The notes below the pieces were generated by a model. It ran no database searches. It saw only the letters and a list, made by a program, of their open reading frames with translations, and was not told the origin of the DNA. Shown here in pieces: positions 1 through 10,407 of a stretch of DNA of 64,000 nt (positions are counted from its first letter, which is position 1; every line of letters starts with the position of its first letter). The DNA is from Akebia trifoliata. Taxonomy: Eukaryota > Streptophyta > Magnoliopsida > Ranunculales > Lardizabalaceae. Location: positions 46,552 through 110,551 of the forward strand of contig JADQWC010000630.1 of assembly GCA_017979445.1 (NCBI GenBank). The letters are read 5' to 3'. Both the position numbers and the translations under genes were made by a program.

Positions 1-2
1 TA

Positions 3-332
3 GGAACCAAAGGATCCTACAATGTCCGTCTGATTGATTTAGAAAAAACATCTTTTTACCATCCTAATCTGATCCCAGAACAGTACGATGTACCTACAGA
101 GTTATCTTTACCTTAGCACAAAGCTTTCTTTTCCCCTGAGCCTTTGACTGAAAAGTTAGTACACCTTATTGAGAAAGCTTGGAACAAGCGCATCTTAGGG
201 TATCCAGACGGACCAGCAGAATTCAGAGAGCCAGTTGTTAGAGCCAAGAGGGTCAAGCCTGACAGCAATCCTGATGACCATCAAGACAAAGCCAAGCGTC
301 TATGTAAAAATAGTTCAAATCAAATTTGTTGA
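3..332 (+). pseudogene. Upstream ORF remnant (Tat ORF1-like), 5' end cut by window
   Basis: A single frame runs from the left edge to TGA at 330-332 with one in-frame TAG near position 114. It holds segments such as SYNVRLIDLEKTSFYHPNL and a basic C-terminal half rich in Lys and Arg. It is in the sense direction and ends about 195 bases before the gag ATG at 527. Ogre-type Tat elements are known to carry an extra ORF between the 5' LTR and gag, and position and orientation match that. I see no named domain, and the function is unknown. The assignment to ORF1 is inference from position and lineage. An unrelated nested insertion ending here is possible but there is no boundary mark between it and gag. 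Confidence 0.5.
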
Positions 333-526
333 GAGATGTTTTAATAAGAACATATTGTTTGTCAGTCATTTTCAATAAAACTATCTTTCTTTTTGAATAA
401 ATATTTTCTTTTCGAATACTCATTGTGTGAATGGATTAATTAATGGATTGGTGCACAAACCTCAATAAAATGATTCTTAAAATGTTATCAAGGGGGTAAT
501 ACTGAAATTGACTAAATCTACCTTTG

Positions 527-2224
527 ATGGGGTCATATAGGATTATCATTGAGCCTAAACTCAAGCGTCCACCTCCTAGTTGGAGTCGTAAGTCCAGTCA
601 GTTAGAACGAACCACAGTATCAAGTCAACAAGTAGAGATGGTGTCAGAATCTGAGCTCACAGAGATCCGTAAGATCTTGGCAGCCTTTGCCAATGATATC
701 AGCAATATAAAAGGCAAGGTAGAAATGTTAGAATAGACCTCGGAATCGACGGATAATCTTCTAGATGACCCAAAAGGAAAAAAGGTAAAAGAGAAACGTC
801 CACGTGAAGTCTTCGAACTCGACGGAGACGAAGAGTATGTTGATGAAAATCCGGCGTTGTCTAATAGAATGTCTCAATTGGAGTCAGCTATGAAGAGTAT
901 AAAGGGTATTGATGAAATTGCAGCAGGCATTGAAGCTCTAAACTGCATCCCTAGAATCCACTTGCCAGAGAAGTTTGTGATACCTAAAATGGATAAGTTC
1001 AATGGGACAGGGTGTGCGAAAATGTATCTTAAGGTATATGTTACCAACATGCGCACTATGGGGCTCAGCGATGAACAGATGACATTATTGTTCCAAAGGA
1101 CTTTATCAGGATCAACACTACGTTGGCTAATGACTCAAGATCCAGTTACTGTGGGTACGTGGGAGAACAAGTCAAAGACCTTCTGGCATCAGTATAAATA
1201 CAGTACTGAGATTGAGACTTCAAGAAGGGATTTGGAAGCAACTAAACAAAAAAATGGGGAGACATTCACTGATTTTATTGGTCGTTGGAGGGCCAAGGCT
1301 TCTCAAATATAGGATAGACCTTCGGAGAAGGAACAAGTAGCGATTATCCTAAAGAATCTCTCTCAAGGATATGCTCAGCACTTAGTGGCCCAATACCTCC
1401 CTACTTTTGAATCATTGTTACAAGTCGGAAGCCAACTCGAGGATGCATTTGCCTCTGGAATTCTTTTCAACCCCTCAGATAACAAGCCTAAGAAACCATA
1501 TGTTTCCAAACCCAATGTCAACCATACTTACATTGCCAATACCTCAGTTACCCCAGCTCAACCCCCAACCCAGACTAATAACCAGGTTCACCCAAGTCAA
1601 CCTCGAACTCCGCGTCAGTTCACCAATTTAGGGACGAGTCTCACTGTAGTGCTTCATAAATTGATGAAAAAAGGGCTTCTTACCCCTATCCAACCCCGAC
1701 CTTTACCTAATCCCTTGCCAGCTGGACACAATGCTAACGCGTTCTGCGAGTTCCATCAAAATCCTGGCCATCACACGCATCGATGTATCACCTTGCGCCA
1801 TGCCATTTAAAACCTTATTGACAACAAAAAGGTCACCATCCCTAGCCCACCAAATGTCACCACTAATCCACTTCCTACTTATCAACCTCCACCAACCTTG
1901 AACATGGTTTCTCACATCCCGTTACTATTTGAGCCTGTTTCTCTCATCCATCCAATCCAAGTTAAACCGCCTAGTTACCCCCTTACCGGGATAGCCTTCA
2001 CTGATGAGGTTTTTACTATGAACTATGAACCACTTGACTTAACCTCGGATGATATGTATTGTTTATCCCCGCCTCGTTACGATAGTCCCGCATTCACTAG
2101 TTACCTATTGGCTCAAATGAATCTAAAAAATCCTGTACCTTTGAGGAATGAAGATCCATACTTGTTGACTGAAGAAAATGAGCCTTTCTCCCTTTCCTGT
2201 GATGAAGTAAGACATATGACTTGA
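527..2224 (+). pseudogene. gag: Gag (capsid/nucleocapsid) remnant of element 1
   Basis: One frame from ATG 527 to TGA 2222-2224 is broken by TAG at 734-736, TAG at 1310-1312 and TAA at 1808-1810. A charged linker leads into a retrotransposon gag (PF03732-like) core: FVIPKMDKFNGTG near 980, LLFQRTLSGSTLRWL near 1090 and FTDFIGRWRAKA near 1270. A proline-rich stretch follows, then a zinc-knuckle-like CEFHQNPGHHTHRC near 1745 and a further proline-rich tail. Gag forms the virus-like particle and binds element RNA. The three internal stops and the terminal one each sit where a Gln or Arg is expected and each needs one transition. The start at 527 was chosen because it is the first ATG in frame. 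The annotated frame is open two codons earlier but without ATG. Confidence 0.85.
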
Positions 2225-3513
2225 GGGAGAAGAGTTTTTAAGTCACAAGAACTCTGTGTTAATAATCCAGCAGCCCTGGCAAAAAAAGAAGGAGAAGATC
2301 CTACTAAGGAAAGCATCGAAGAAGATAACTCCGTGATCAAGCAGTTGAAAAAATCAGGGGCCAATATCTCAGTATGGGGGTTACTCATGGCTTCCACTGC
2401 TCATAGGGAGGCTGTTCTCAAAGCTCTAAAGACAGCCCAAGTCTCCCTTGATACTTCTCCAGATCAGCTGGCCAGTATAGTAGGGGCAACTTATGTGGAG
2501 AATATTTTATCCTTCTCGGATTCAGATCTCCCTAAAGAAGGGGCAAGCCACACTAAGCTGTTACACATTACAGTTGATTGTAACAAGATGAGTGTACCTC
2601 TGGTTTTGATCGATAATGGAAGTACACTAAACGTTTGTCCGCTGAAAACTGCTACTTGTCTCGGGTTAAGACTGAAGAACTCAAGCCCATTAATCAAGGT
2701 GTTAGGGCTTATGATAACACCAAGAGGGATGTACTGGGAATTTTGCACCTTCGATTGTCCACAGGCATAGTTGAATTTCCTGTGGAATTTCAGATTATTG
2801 ATATCTAGTCCTCTTTCAATTTACTGTTAGGGAGACTATGGTTATACCAGATCAAAGCCATCCCTTCTACGCTACACTAGAAGGTCAAGTTTATCAAGGA
2901 TGGGCTAGTAATTACTCTTCATGGAGATGCTGAAATTGTAGGGATCGTAAATAATACTAAGGCTAAGAATGAGCCGTTGCTTGAGATTCAACCAGAACAA
3001 CAGGAAGTAGAGCTTAGTGGGTTCAAATTTGAAAAGATATGCTCAGTCCAATGGGATCAAGCCATGAAAGAATATTTTCCAATGGAAAATACCTCTAATT
3101 GCTACATGGCCAATATATTCAAGAAAATGAGATTCTTCCCTGGTATGGGCTTAGATCGCAAGCAGCAAGGTGTTAAACAGGCACCAGTGATTAAAGAGGT
3201 CATCGGCACATTCGGACTAGGATATAAGCCTACTAAGGAAGATTGGGCCCAATACTCGAAGACTAAACAGGACAAGACCATTGCTAAAAGGCAAAGGCGT
3301 ACCATAGATCTCATTAAAATGAAGCCTTATCGAAAGACCCTCAATAGTTATTTTGTGAAAGAAGGAGAAGACTTCCGTTACTATGGGTTCTCAGAGTCGT
3401 TCATTGATCACATCACAGGTACTCGTCTGCCGGGGTTTGAAATCTTCTTTGGCATGGAATGGCCTGAAAAGGAAGCAAGCGTAGAAATTAAGGAGAAGAA
3501 AGTTGAAGACTGA
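2225..3513 (+). pseudogene. Aspartic protease and G-patch-like segment of element 1
   Basis: In frame 2 (to 2770) the stretch LVLIDNGSTLNVCPLKTA near 2600-2660 is the retropepsin active site of this lineage, with D-N-G-S in place of the usual D-T/S-G. A frame change near 2763 moves the reading to frame 1, where GIVEFPVEFQIIDI and SFNLLLGRLW continue the protease fold with TAG stops at about 2806 and 2878. At 3112-3230 MRFFPGMGLDRKQQGVKQ and GTFGLGYKPTKEDWAQY form a glycine-rich G-patch-like RNA-binding segment, a feature seen between protease and reverse transcriptase in this group. The frame closes at TGA 3511-3513, where the context VED-x-QLDLDS suggests a former Trp. The protease would cut the polyprotein. 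This copy cannot make it. Confidence 0.8.
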
Positions 3514-5490
3514 CAGCTCGATCTGGACTCCCTCAACATAGATCAACTATTCATTAAAGATCATGGTATCTTAGTGTTGTCAGTTGAGAAAGGAATCCCA
3601 AATCCTCAGTCTGTAATCAAACCCGCTATTGGGTCTCTATCAAATTATCCTGTAATCAGTCTTGTGTGGCATGTCAAGGCTGGGTCTGTCGGTCCCATTA
3701 ATCCTGTTCAGTCTGACATGCCAGTCGAGTCATTTATTTCTGTTGAGTCAAATAAGTTAGTTGTTTCTACTGAGTCTGTTATTTCTAGTGAGTCTGTTTT
3801 TCCTGCTGAGTCAAGCGAGTCTGTCAAGTCTGCAATGAGTCCTGTTATCCCATCTTTTTTCAATGAATTGAAAGAAATTTTTGATTACCCCGAGTGCAAT
3901 AATAATTTAACTAATAATCTAGCTTCGGAGGGAGAATCTTCTAACGAGGAACCTCCCCCTGAAATAATCAAATTACTTGAACAAGAAGAGGAACGTCGAA
4001 CTCAACCTCTAATAGAGGAAGTAGAGGTTATCAACCCTGGAACAAAATAAAGTCCTCAAGAAATTCGTATAGGAGTCACTTTATCTCCTGATGAACGCAA
4101 AGGGATAGTAGATATGCTCAGAAAGTTCAAAGACGTGTTCGCGTGGTCTTACGAGGATATGCCGGGGGTAAGCACAGATATTGTTCAACATGGGATTCCG
4201 TTATATCCTGATGCTCGACCAATCAAATAGAAACTTCGACGTATGAAGCCGAAATGGACTTTGAAAATCAAAGAAGAAGTTACGAAGCAGATTAACGCTG
4301 GATTTTTGGAAGTAGTAGAATACCATGAGTGGATTGCTAATGTCGTCCTAGTGCCGAAAAAGGATGGAAAAGTCAGGATGTGTGTGGATTTTAGAGACCT
4401 AAACAAAGCAAGCCCAAAGGATAGTTTCCCTTTACCACACATAGATGTTCTAGTGGACAGTACAACAGGGCACGCTTTGTTGTCCTTCATGGATGGATTT
4501 TCAGGGTACAATCAGATAAAGATGGATTCTCGAAATATGCAAAAAACGTCGTTCATCACACAATGGGGAACCTTCTGCTACAAGGTCATGCCTTTTGGTT
4601 TGAAGAACGCTGGAGCCACCTATCAAAGAGTAGCCACGACTTTACTACATGACATGATACACAAGGAGGTCGAAGTCTATGTAAATGATATGATAGTCAA
4701 ATCCAAAGAACGACTAGGGCATGTTACTGCGTTAGAAAAGTTTCTCACAAGGATTCAAAAGTACCAACTCCGCCTCAACCCATAGAAGTGTGTATTTGGA
4801 GTAACTTCTGGAAAATTAGTAGGATTTGTGGTCAGTCAGAGAGGGATCAAAGTAGACCCTGTGAAGATTAAAGCTATCCGAGAGATGTCGCCGCCTGAAA
4901 CTGAAAAGCAGATTCAGGGTTTTCTAGGCAGAATCCAATATGTTCGCAGATTCATCGCTCAACTCACCAATATCTGCGAACATATTTTCAAGCTTCTCAA
5001 GAAGAATGAACCAACAGTTTGGAATGAGCAATGTCAAAAGGCTTTCGACCAAATCAAAGAGTATCTCTTAAATCCGCCTATTTTGGTTCCACCCACACCG
5101 GGCGAACCACTTCTTCTTTATCTGTCAGTCACAGAAGAAGCTATGGGATGCATGCTTGCACAGTATGACAAAGATACTCGCAAAGAAAGGGCCATCTACT
5201 ACATCAACAAGAAGATGTTAGAGTATGAGCGAAAATATTAGGTTCTTGAAAAAACTTGCTTAGCACTGGTATGGACTACTCAGAGACTTCGGCACTATAT
5301 GCTGTCTCATTCAATTATCCTGTTATCTCGGATGGATCCTCTCAAGTATCTTTTCGAGAAGTCGGTGTTGATAGGGAGAACCGCATGTTACACAGAAGTC
5401 TATCAAGGAGAGGGCTGTAGCAGAATACTTGGCAGATAACCCTGTAGTAGAAGGAATAAAGCCTGTTGATTAATTCCCTAATGAGAACAT
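3514..5490 (+). pseudogene. pol: Reverse transcriptase and first RNase H of element 1
   Basis: An acidic linker (3574-4050) with Ser/Glu-Ser-Val repeats leads to IRIGVTLSPDERKGIVDML (about 4065) and the reverse transcriptase palm: VRMCVDFRDLNKASPKDSFP near 4375, LLSFMDGFSGYNQIKM near 4480, FCYKVMPFGLKNAGATYQR near 4570. The catalytic YVDD motif reads YVND, with codon AAT at 4684-4686, a single G-to-A change that removes one metal-binding Asp. Stops at 4048, 4228, 4783 and 5239 interrupt it. The first RNase H follows: PLLLYLSVTEEAMGCMLAQY near 5110, then EKTCLALVWTTQRLRHYML near 5250. Near 5385 about a dozen codons (the usual WQ..LSEFDI segment) and the frame are lost, and the reading resumes as VTQKSIKERAVAEYLADNPV. 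The enzyme copied element RNA into DNA. Confidence 0.88.
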
Positions 5491-5517
5491 CTTGCACGTT
5501 AAAGAAGAATCGTAGAA

Positions 5518-5935
5518 CCAAGCATGGCAGTTATACTTTGATGGAGCCGCCAATCAAAATGGGTATGGAATAGGGGCAGTCCTGTTTTATCCAGAAGGGT
5601 GCCATATTCCTATTACTATTAAATTAACCTTTTCGAACACTAATAACACGGCTGAATATGAGGCGTGCATCACGGGGCTCGAAGCTGCTTTGAACATAGG
5701 TATTACAGAAATTGAAGTTTTTGGGGATTCAGCCTTGGTCATACATCAGTCATTGGAAGAATGGAAGACTATGGATGAAAAGTTGAAACCTTACCATGAG
5801 TATTTGTTAAACTTAGTCAGTAAGTTTAAAGCTATCCTGTTCCAGCACTTGTCAAGGGAGGATAACAGATTTGCTGACTCCTTAGCAACTTTATCTTCAA
5901 TGATCCATTTGCCCCCTGGCATGGAATTGAGACCA
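5518..5935 (+). pseudogene. Second (archaeal-type) RNase H of element 1
   Basis: After a TAG near 5515 the reading QLYFDGAANQNGYGIGAVLF carries the first catalytic Asp of a second RNase H. Then come NTAEYEACITGLEAALNIG (Glu) and EIEVFGDSALVIHQ (Asp), and LSREDNRFADSLATL (final Asp). Having two RNase H domains in tandem before integrase is the hallmark of the Tat lineage. The extra domain may take over RNA removal during reverse transcription, as proposed for this group. From 5690 the frame is open to 6358 and continues into the integrase zinc domain, so here the domain itself looks little damaged. Confidence 0.85.
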
Positions 5936-7239
5936 ATCACTGTTGAAGTTAAAGACAAACCCGCATACTGTCATCAGATCAACATTGCTACTCGACTACC
6001 CGATGGAAAGTCATGGTACACAGACATAAAGAAATTGTTGGAAAAACGAGAATTCCCTGAAGAAGCATCGAGGAAGGAACGACAAACTCTACTAAGATTA
6101 GCATCTCAATTTATCCTTTGCGCAGGAAGTTTATATAAAAGGTCTTATGATGGGATTCATTTGTCATGTGTTGATGAAGATCAAGCTAAACAGATAATGA
6201 TTGAATTACATTCAGGAGAATGTGGCCCTCACATGAGTGGGAAAATATTAGCTAAAAAGATTATGAGACAAGGATACTATTGGCCCACGATAGAGACAGA
6301 TTGTCATCACATGGTCAAAACCTGTCATAAGTGCCAAATACATGCGAACCTTAATTAGTGGGTCTGACTTCACCATGGCTATTCTCAGTTTGGGGAATTG
6401 ACATTATTGGTAAAATATCGCCTAAGGCATCAAACGGGCACGAATACATTCTAGTTGCCATCGATTATTTTACCAAATGGGTCGAAGCTGCCTCTTATGC
6501 TATCCTCACTGCTTCTCGAGTTGTAAAGTTTATTCAAACGAACATCATTAGTCGATACGGGGTACCTTCAGAGTTGATCTCCGATAACGGGTCACACTTT
6601 AAAGCTAAAGTTATCAAATTGTGTTCAAAGTTCAAAATCTCACACCACAAATCATCTCCTTACCGCCCTCAGACTAATGGAGCAGTCGAAGCAGCTAATA
6701 AGAATATTAAGACTATCCTCAGAAAAATGTGTCAATCACATCGAGATTAGTTAGAAAAACTGCCATTTGCATTATGGGCATATCGAACCTCAATTCGATC
6801 CTTTATTGGAGCTACTCCCTACTCCTTAGTTTATGGCATGGAAGCAGTCTTGTCAGTTGAAATGGAGATTCCGTCTCTCAGGATTTTGTTAGAAAGTCAA
6901 TTGTCAGAAGCAGATTGGGTTCGCCAACGGTATGAAGAATTGAATTTGATCGAAGAAAAATGACTAAGAGCGTTGTACCACGTGCAAGCTTATCAAAGAA
7001 GAGTCGCCCGCGCATTTGACAAAAAGATCAAGGCCCGTCACTTACAAGTAGGAGACTTAGTACTCAAAGAGAATCGGACACCTATCTTTGACCCTAGAGG
7101 AAAGTTCAAACCAAATTGGAGAGGTCTGTTCACCGTCAAGGAAATATTACCAAGAAAAGCTGTCAGACTTCAAGATCATGACGGAATCGGATTACTAGAA
7201 CCAACCAATCTTGACCAAATCAAACGGTACTACATTTAA
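5936..7239 (+). pseudogene. Integrase of element 1
   Basis: The zinc-binding HHCC domain is at 6205-6350 (LHSGECGPHMSGKILAKK, then TCHKCQIH). A small deletion with stop and frame change follows near 6345-6358. The core runs from 6358: Asp in VWGIDIIG (6400-6402), Asp in LISDNGSHF (6583-6585) and Glu in NGAVEAANK (6688-6690). The spacing from the second Asp to Glu is one residue shorter than the usual D-35-E. Stops at 6748 (expected Trp in SHRDWLEKLPF) and 6961 (expected Arg) break it. The C-terminal domain at 6973-7239 has HLQVGDLVLK and GKFKPNWRGLFTVKEILP. No chromodomain follows, as expected for a non-chromovirus. Integrase inserted the cDNA into the host chromosome. Confidence 0.88.
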
Positions 7240-8734
7240 GGAGGCCATCTTTGGCCGAATCAAACCTCATATTACCCAGTTACCCAGTTCAACATATCCT
7301 TTCTCAACCCTAGAGGAGGGAAGCTTCGAACTACGTTTTGGTCTGATCCCAAAATTCTGGGGTATGTAGGCAACCTGAGAAGTTACTTCAGGCCCGACCA
7401 CATCAAAATAAAAAAAAATATATTTCCCACACAATAAAAAAAACATAATAAAAAAAAAATTCAAAAGAAAAGAAATATCATCCAAAATGGGAAAGAAAAT
7501 TTAAAGAAAAAGAAATAATTTAAAAGGAAATGCCACACAAGGGGCATTTGGGTTTTTGAGCCTCAAAATCCCTTTCTTTTTATACCCAGTCCTAAGCCTA
7601 CCCATGAAAGTCCTCCTAAATACCGTGCGAAAAGTTAAGAAAGATAGCAAAGCATGATCAAACAGCAACTCCAAGAGTTCAGAGGAGAAGAAAAAGATAA
7701 AAAATGATGAAGCCTGCTAAGTTGAAAATCTGAAAAAAATGACTTAGGCAAAAATTAAGGCAAGCTCGCAAGGTTGAAAATTTAAAAGGACAACTTTGAC
7801 AACAATCAGAGCCAAGAAAAAAAAAAAAGAAGAGCTCGCTAGATCGAAAACCTGAAAAGGCGATCTAGGCAAAAGTTAGAGCAACAAAGAAAAACAGAAG
7901 AAAATCCCAAGCTGAGAGCGGTCCGAGCTGAAACATCAGAAGTCCAAATAATTAAGGCCAATACTTAGCTTAAACCAGGCATAGACTCAGAAGCCACAAG
8001 TATCTTGGCTACGATCGATCTAAAAACTCTTACTTTCTCGAGTGAACTAATGGAGAAAAGGGTGAATTCTATGATGAATCTCAAAAGGAAATATTTTGTT
8101 CTCTTGAGCCTGACTCAAAATCTTTAATAAAATTAATCAAAATTAAAAGTTGGATCTTTATTGTGCTTGTGGTAATCAAATATTTCAAACCTTCATACAA
8201 GGGGCATTTTCTTTCTTGTAACTTTTCCCCCTTATACTAGGGGCATTTTTTTTAATTTTTGCATGATGTGTTCAATTATCTTTAATGCTACGTACATTGT
8301 CAAACTAGGGGCATTTTGTTTTTGAGCAATGTTAATCCTAAAAAAAATAATAAGAATAAGAACCCTAAACTTAAGGTTACCCTCTTGATAACACTTTTTT
8401 CGAAAAACTTTTGAAGTTCAAAAGAAATAAAAAAAAAACTCAGGTTTTAAATTCATAAAACTTTTTGGATAAAACCTTGAGGTTCAAACAAAAGCACTTT
8501 GGATCTCACATTTGACTGCGCCCAGAGATTAACTAATAATTCGCTTACCTAGAGTAGGTGATATGGCATTCTTTCGTTTCCCAGATTCCTTTCCAGATCC
8601 AATCATTCTTAGATTCGATCATTTCTCTTCCAGATTCATTATCTTTCAGATTTATTCATTCTCCGATTCATTCCAATCAGTCTTCTCCAAATTCATTCAT
8701 TCTTTTCCAAAATTCCTTCATTCCTTTGCCAGTT
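7240..8734 (+). other. Noncoding 3' region of element 1, first part
   Basis: No credible ORF. The region starts with GGAGGCCATCTTTGGCCGAA after the integrase stop and holds the block GGTATGTAGGCAACCTGAG (about 7362), both also found in element 4. It holds short purine-rich motifs GGGGCATTT at 7541, 8201, 8240 and 8308 that resemble the real polypurine tract, and related phrases (GCCTGCTAAGTTGAAAATC, AGAGCTCGCTAGATCGAAAA) between 7700 and 7870 that recur in elements 3 and 4. Long noncoding stretches between integrase and 3' LTR are typical of Tat elements. Confidence 0.7.
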
Positions 8735-10028
8735 ATGCTCAATTACCGTCGAGGGTTTTCTCTGAACTATGCTCAGATGTCGCCGAGGGTTTTCTTGGAA
8801 CTATGCTCAGATGTCGCCAAGGGTTTTCTTGGAATTATGCTCAGGTGCCGCCAAGGGTTTTCTTTGAATTATGCTCAAATGCCGCCGAGGATTTTCTCGG
8901 AACTATGCTCAGATGCTGCTGAGGGTTTTCTCGAAACTATGCTCAGATGCCGCCAAAGGTTTTCTTGGAATTATGCTCAAGTACCGCCAAGGGTTTTCTT
9001 GGAATTATGCTCAGATGCCACCAAGGGCTTTCTCGGAACTATGCTCAGTTACCGCCGAGGGTTTTCTCGGAACTATGCTCAGATGTCGCCGAGGGCTTTC
9101 TCGGAATTATGCTCAGATGCCGCCAAGGGTTTTCTCGGAACTATGCTCAGATGCCGCCAAGGGTTTTCTTGGAATTATGCTCAGATGCCACCGAGGGCTT
9201 TCTCGAAACTATGCTCAGTTACCGCCGAGTGTTTTCTCGAAACTATGCTCAGATGCCGCTGAGGGTTTTCTCGAAATTATGCTCAGATGCCGCCGAGGGT
9301 TTTCTCGGAACTATGCTCAGATGCTGCCAAGGGTTTTCTTGGAATTATGCTCAGGTGCCGCCAAGGGTTTTCTTGGAATTATGCTCAGATGCCGCCGAGG
9401 GTTTTCTCGGAACTATGCTCAAATGCCGCCAAGGGTTTTCTTGGAATTATGCTCAGATGCCGTCAAGGGCTTTCTCAGAACTATGCTCAGTTACCACCAA
9501 GGGTTTTCTCGGAACTATGCTTAGATGCCGCCTAGGGTTTTCTCGGAATTATGCTCAGATGCCGCCGAGGGTTTTCTCGGAACTATGCTCAAATGCCGCC
9601 AAGGATTTTCTTGGAATTATGCTCAGATACCGCTGAGGGCTTTCTCAGAACTATGCTCAGTTACCACCGAGGGTTTTCTCGGAACTATGCTCAGATGCCG
9701 CCTAGGGTTTTCTTGGAATTATGCTTAGATGCCGCCGAGGGTTTTCTCGGAACTATGCTCAGATGCTGCCAAGGGTTTTCTTGGAATTATGCTCAGGTGC
9801 CGCCAAGGGTTTTCTTGGAATTATGCTCAAATGCCACCAAGGGCTTTCTCGGAACTATGCTCAGATGCCGCCAAGGGCGTTCCTTGAATTATGCTCAGAT
9901 GCCGCCGAGGGTTTTCTCGGACTATGCTCAGATGCCGTTAAGGGTTTTCTTGGAACTATGCTCAGTTACCACCGAGGGTATTCTCAGAATTAAGCTCAGT
10001 TATCGCCGAGGGTTTTCTCAGAATTTTG
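8735..10028 (+). repeat. 34-bp minisatellite, about 38 copies
   Basis: The monomer ATGCTCAGATGCCGCCGAGG-GTTTTCTCGGAACT repeats every 34 bases (one copy has 33). Each monomer contains an inverted repeat of the type CCGAG-6-CTCGG or CCAAG-6-CTTGG. The unit has no stop codon in any forward frame, and 34 is not a multiple of three, so all three frames stay open for hundreds of bases and read the same 34-residue peptide (for example GFSWNYAQMPPRVFSELCS). These ORFs are by-products of the repeat, not genes. Confidence 0.95.
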
Positions 10029-10393
10029 CTCAGTTTATGTTCAGTTTATATTCAAATTATGCTCAGTTTATGTTCAGTTTATATTCAAATTATGCTCAGT
10101 TTATACTCAGATTATGCTCAAATTATGCTCAGACTTTAAATCACACACTTCCACAGTTGTTACATTAGTCAAGGCGAATTTTCTAAAATTCAAGGATTTG
10201 ACACTGTTAGTGAGAGTTTGCACTCAAGGACCTGACAACCTTTTTAATTCGGGGAGAGCTTTACCCTCAAGGATCTGAACACCTTGACGAATTGCTAAAT
10301 CAGGCTGCAAATGAACTGTCACTAGCTTTGGCAATCGGATATTGCATTATCTACCAAAATAGATTTGCTATCTAGTTTGCTTCAACCCTCTGC
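10029..10393 (+). other. Short degenerate repeats and conserved pre-tract region
   Basis: 10029-10140 repeats an 11-12 base unit of the type TATGCTCAGTT/TATATTCAAAT, a decayed extension of the minisatellite. 10141-10393 has no ORF but matches the equivalent place in elements 3 (about 42540-42740) and 4 (about 46480-46700): phrases such as TCAAGGATTTGACA, GGATCTGAACACCTT, AGATTTGCTATCTAGTTTGC and CTTCAACCCTCTGCCAAAGA. Confidence 0.7.
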
Positions 10394-10407
10394 CAAAGAG
10401 GGGCATC
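10394..10407 (+). promoter_or_regulatory. Polypurine tract of element 1
   Basis: AAAGAGGGGCATC lies directly before the LTR start TGTAGACA. This is the plus-strand primer site for reverse transcription. The same sequence precedes the 3' LTRs of elements 3 and 4. Confidence 0.8.

Noticed and set aside
8735..10028. CRISPR-like array
   Set aside because: Units are directly adjacent with no unique spacers, and the context is a plant retrotransposon.
8558..10168. Several long overlapping plus-strand ORFs (up to 234 residues) rich in Gly-Phe-Ser and Asn-Tyr-Ala-Gln
   Set aside because: They are three frames of one 34-bp tandem repeat without stops; no start context, no family and no single frame preferred.
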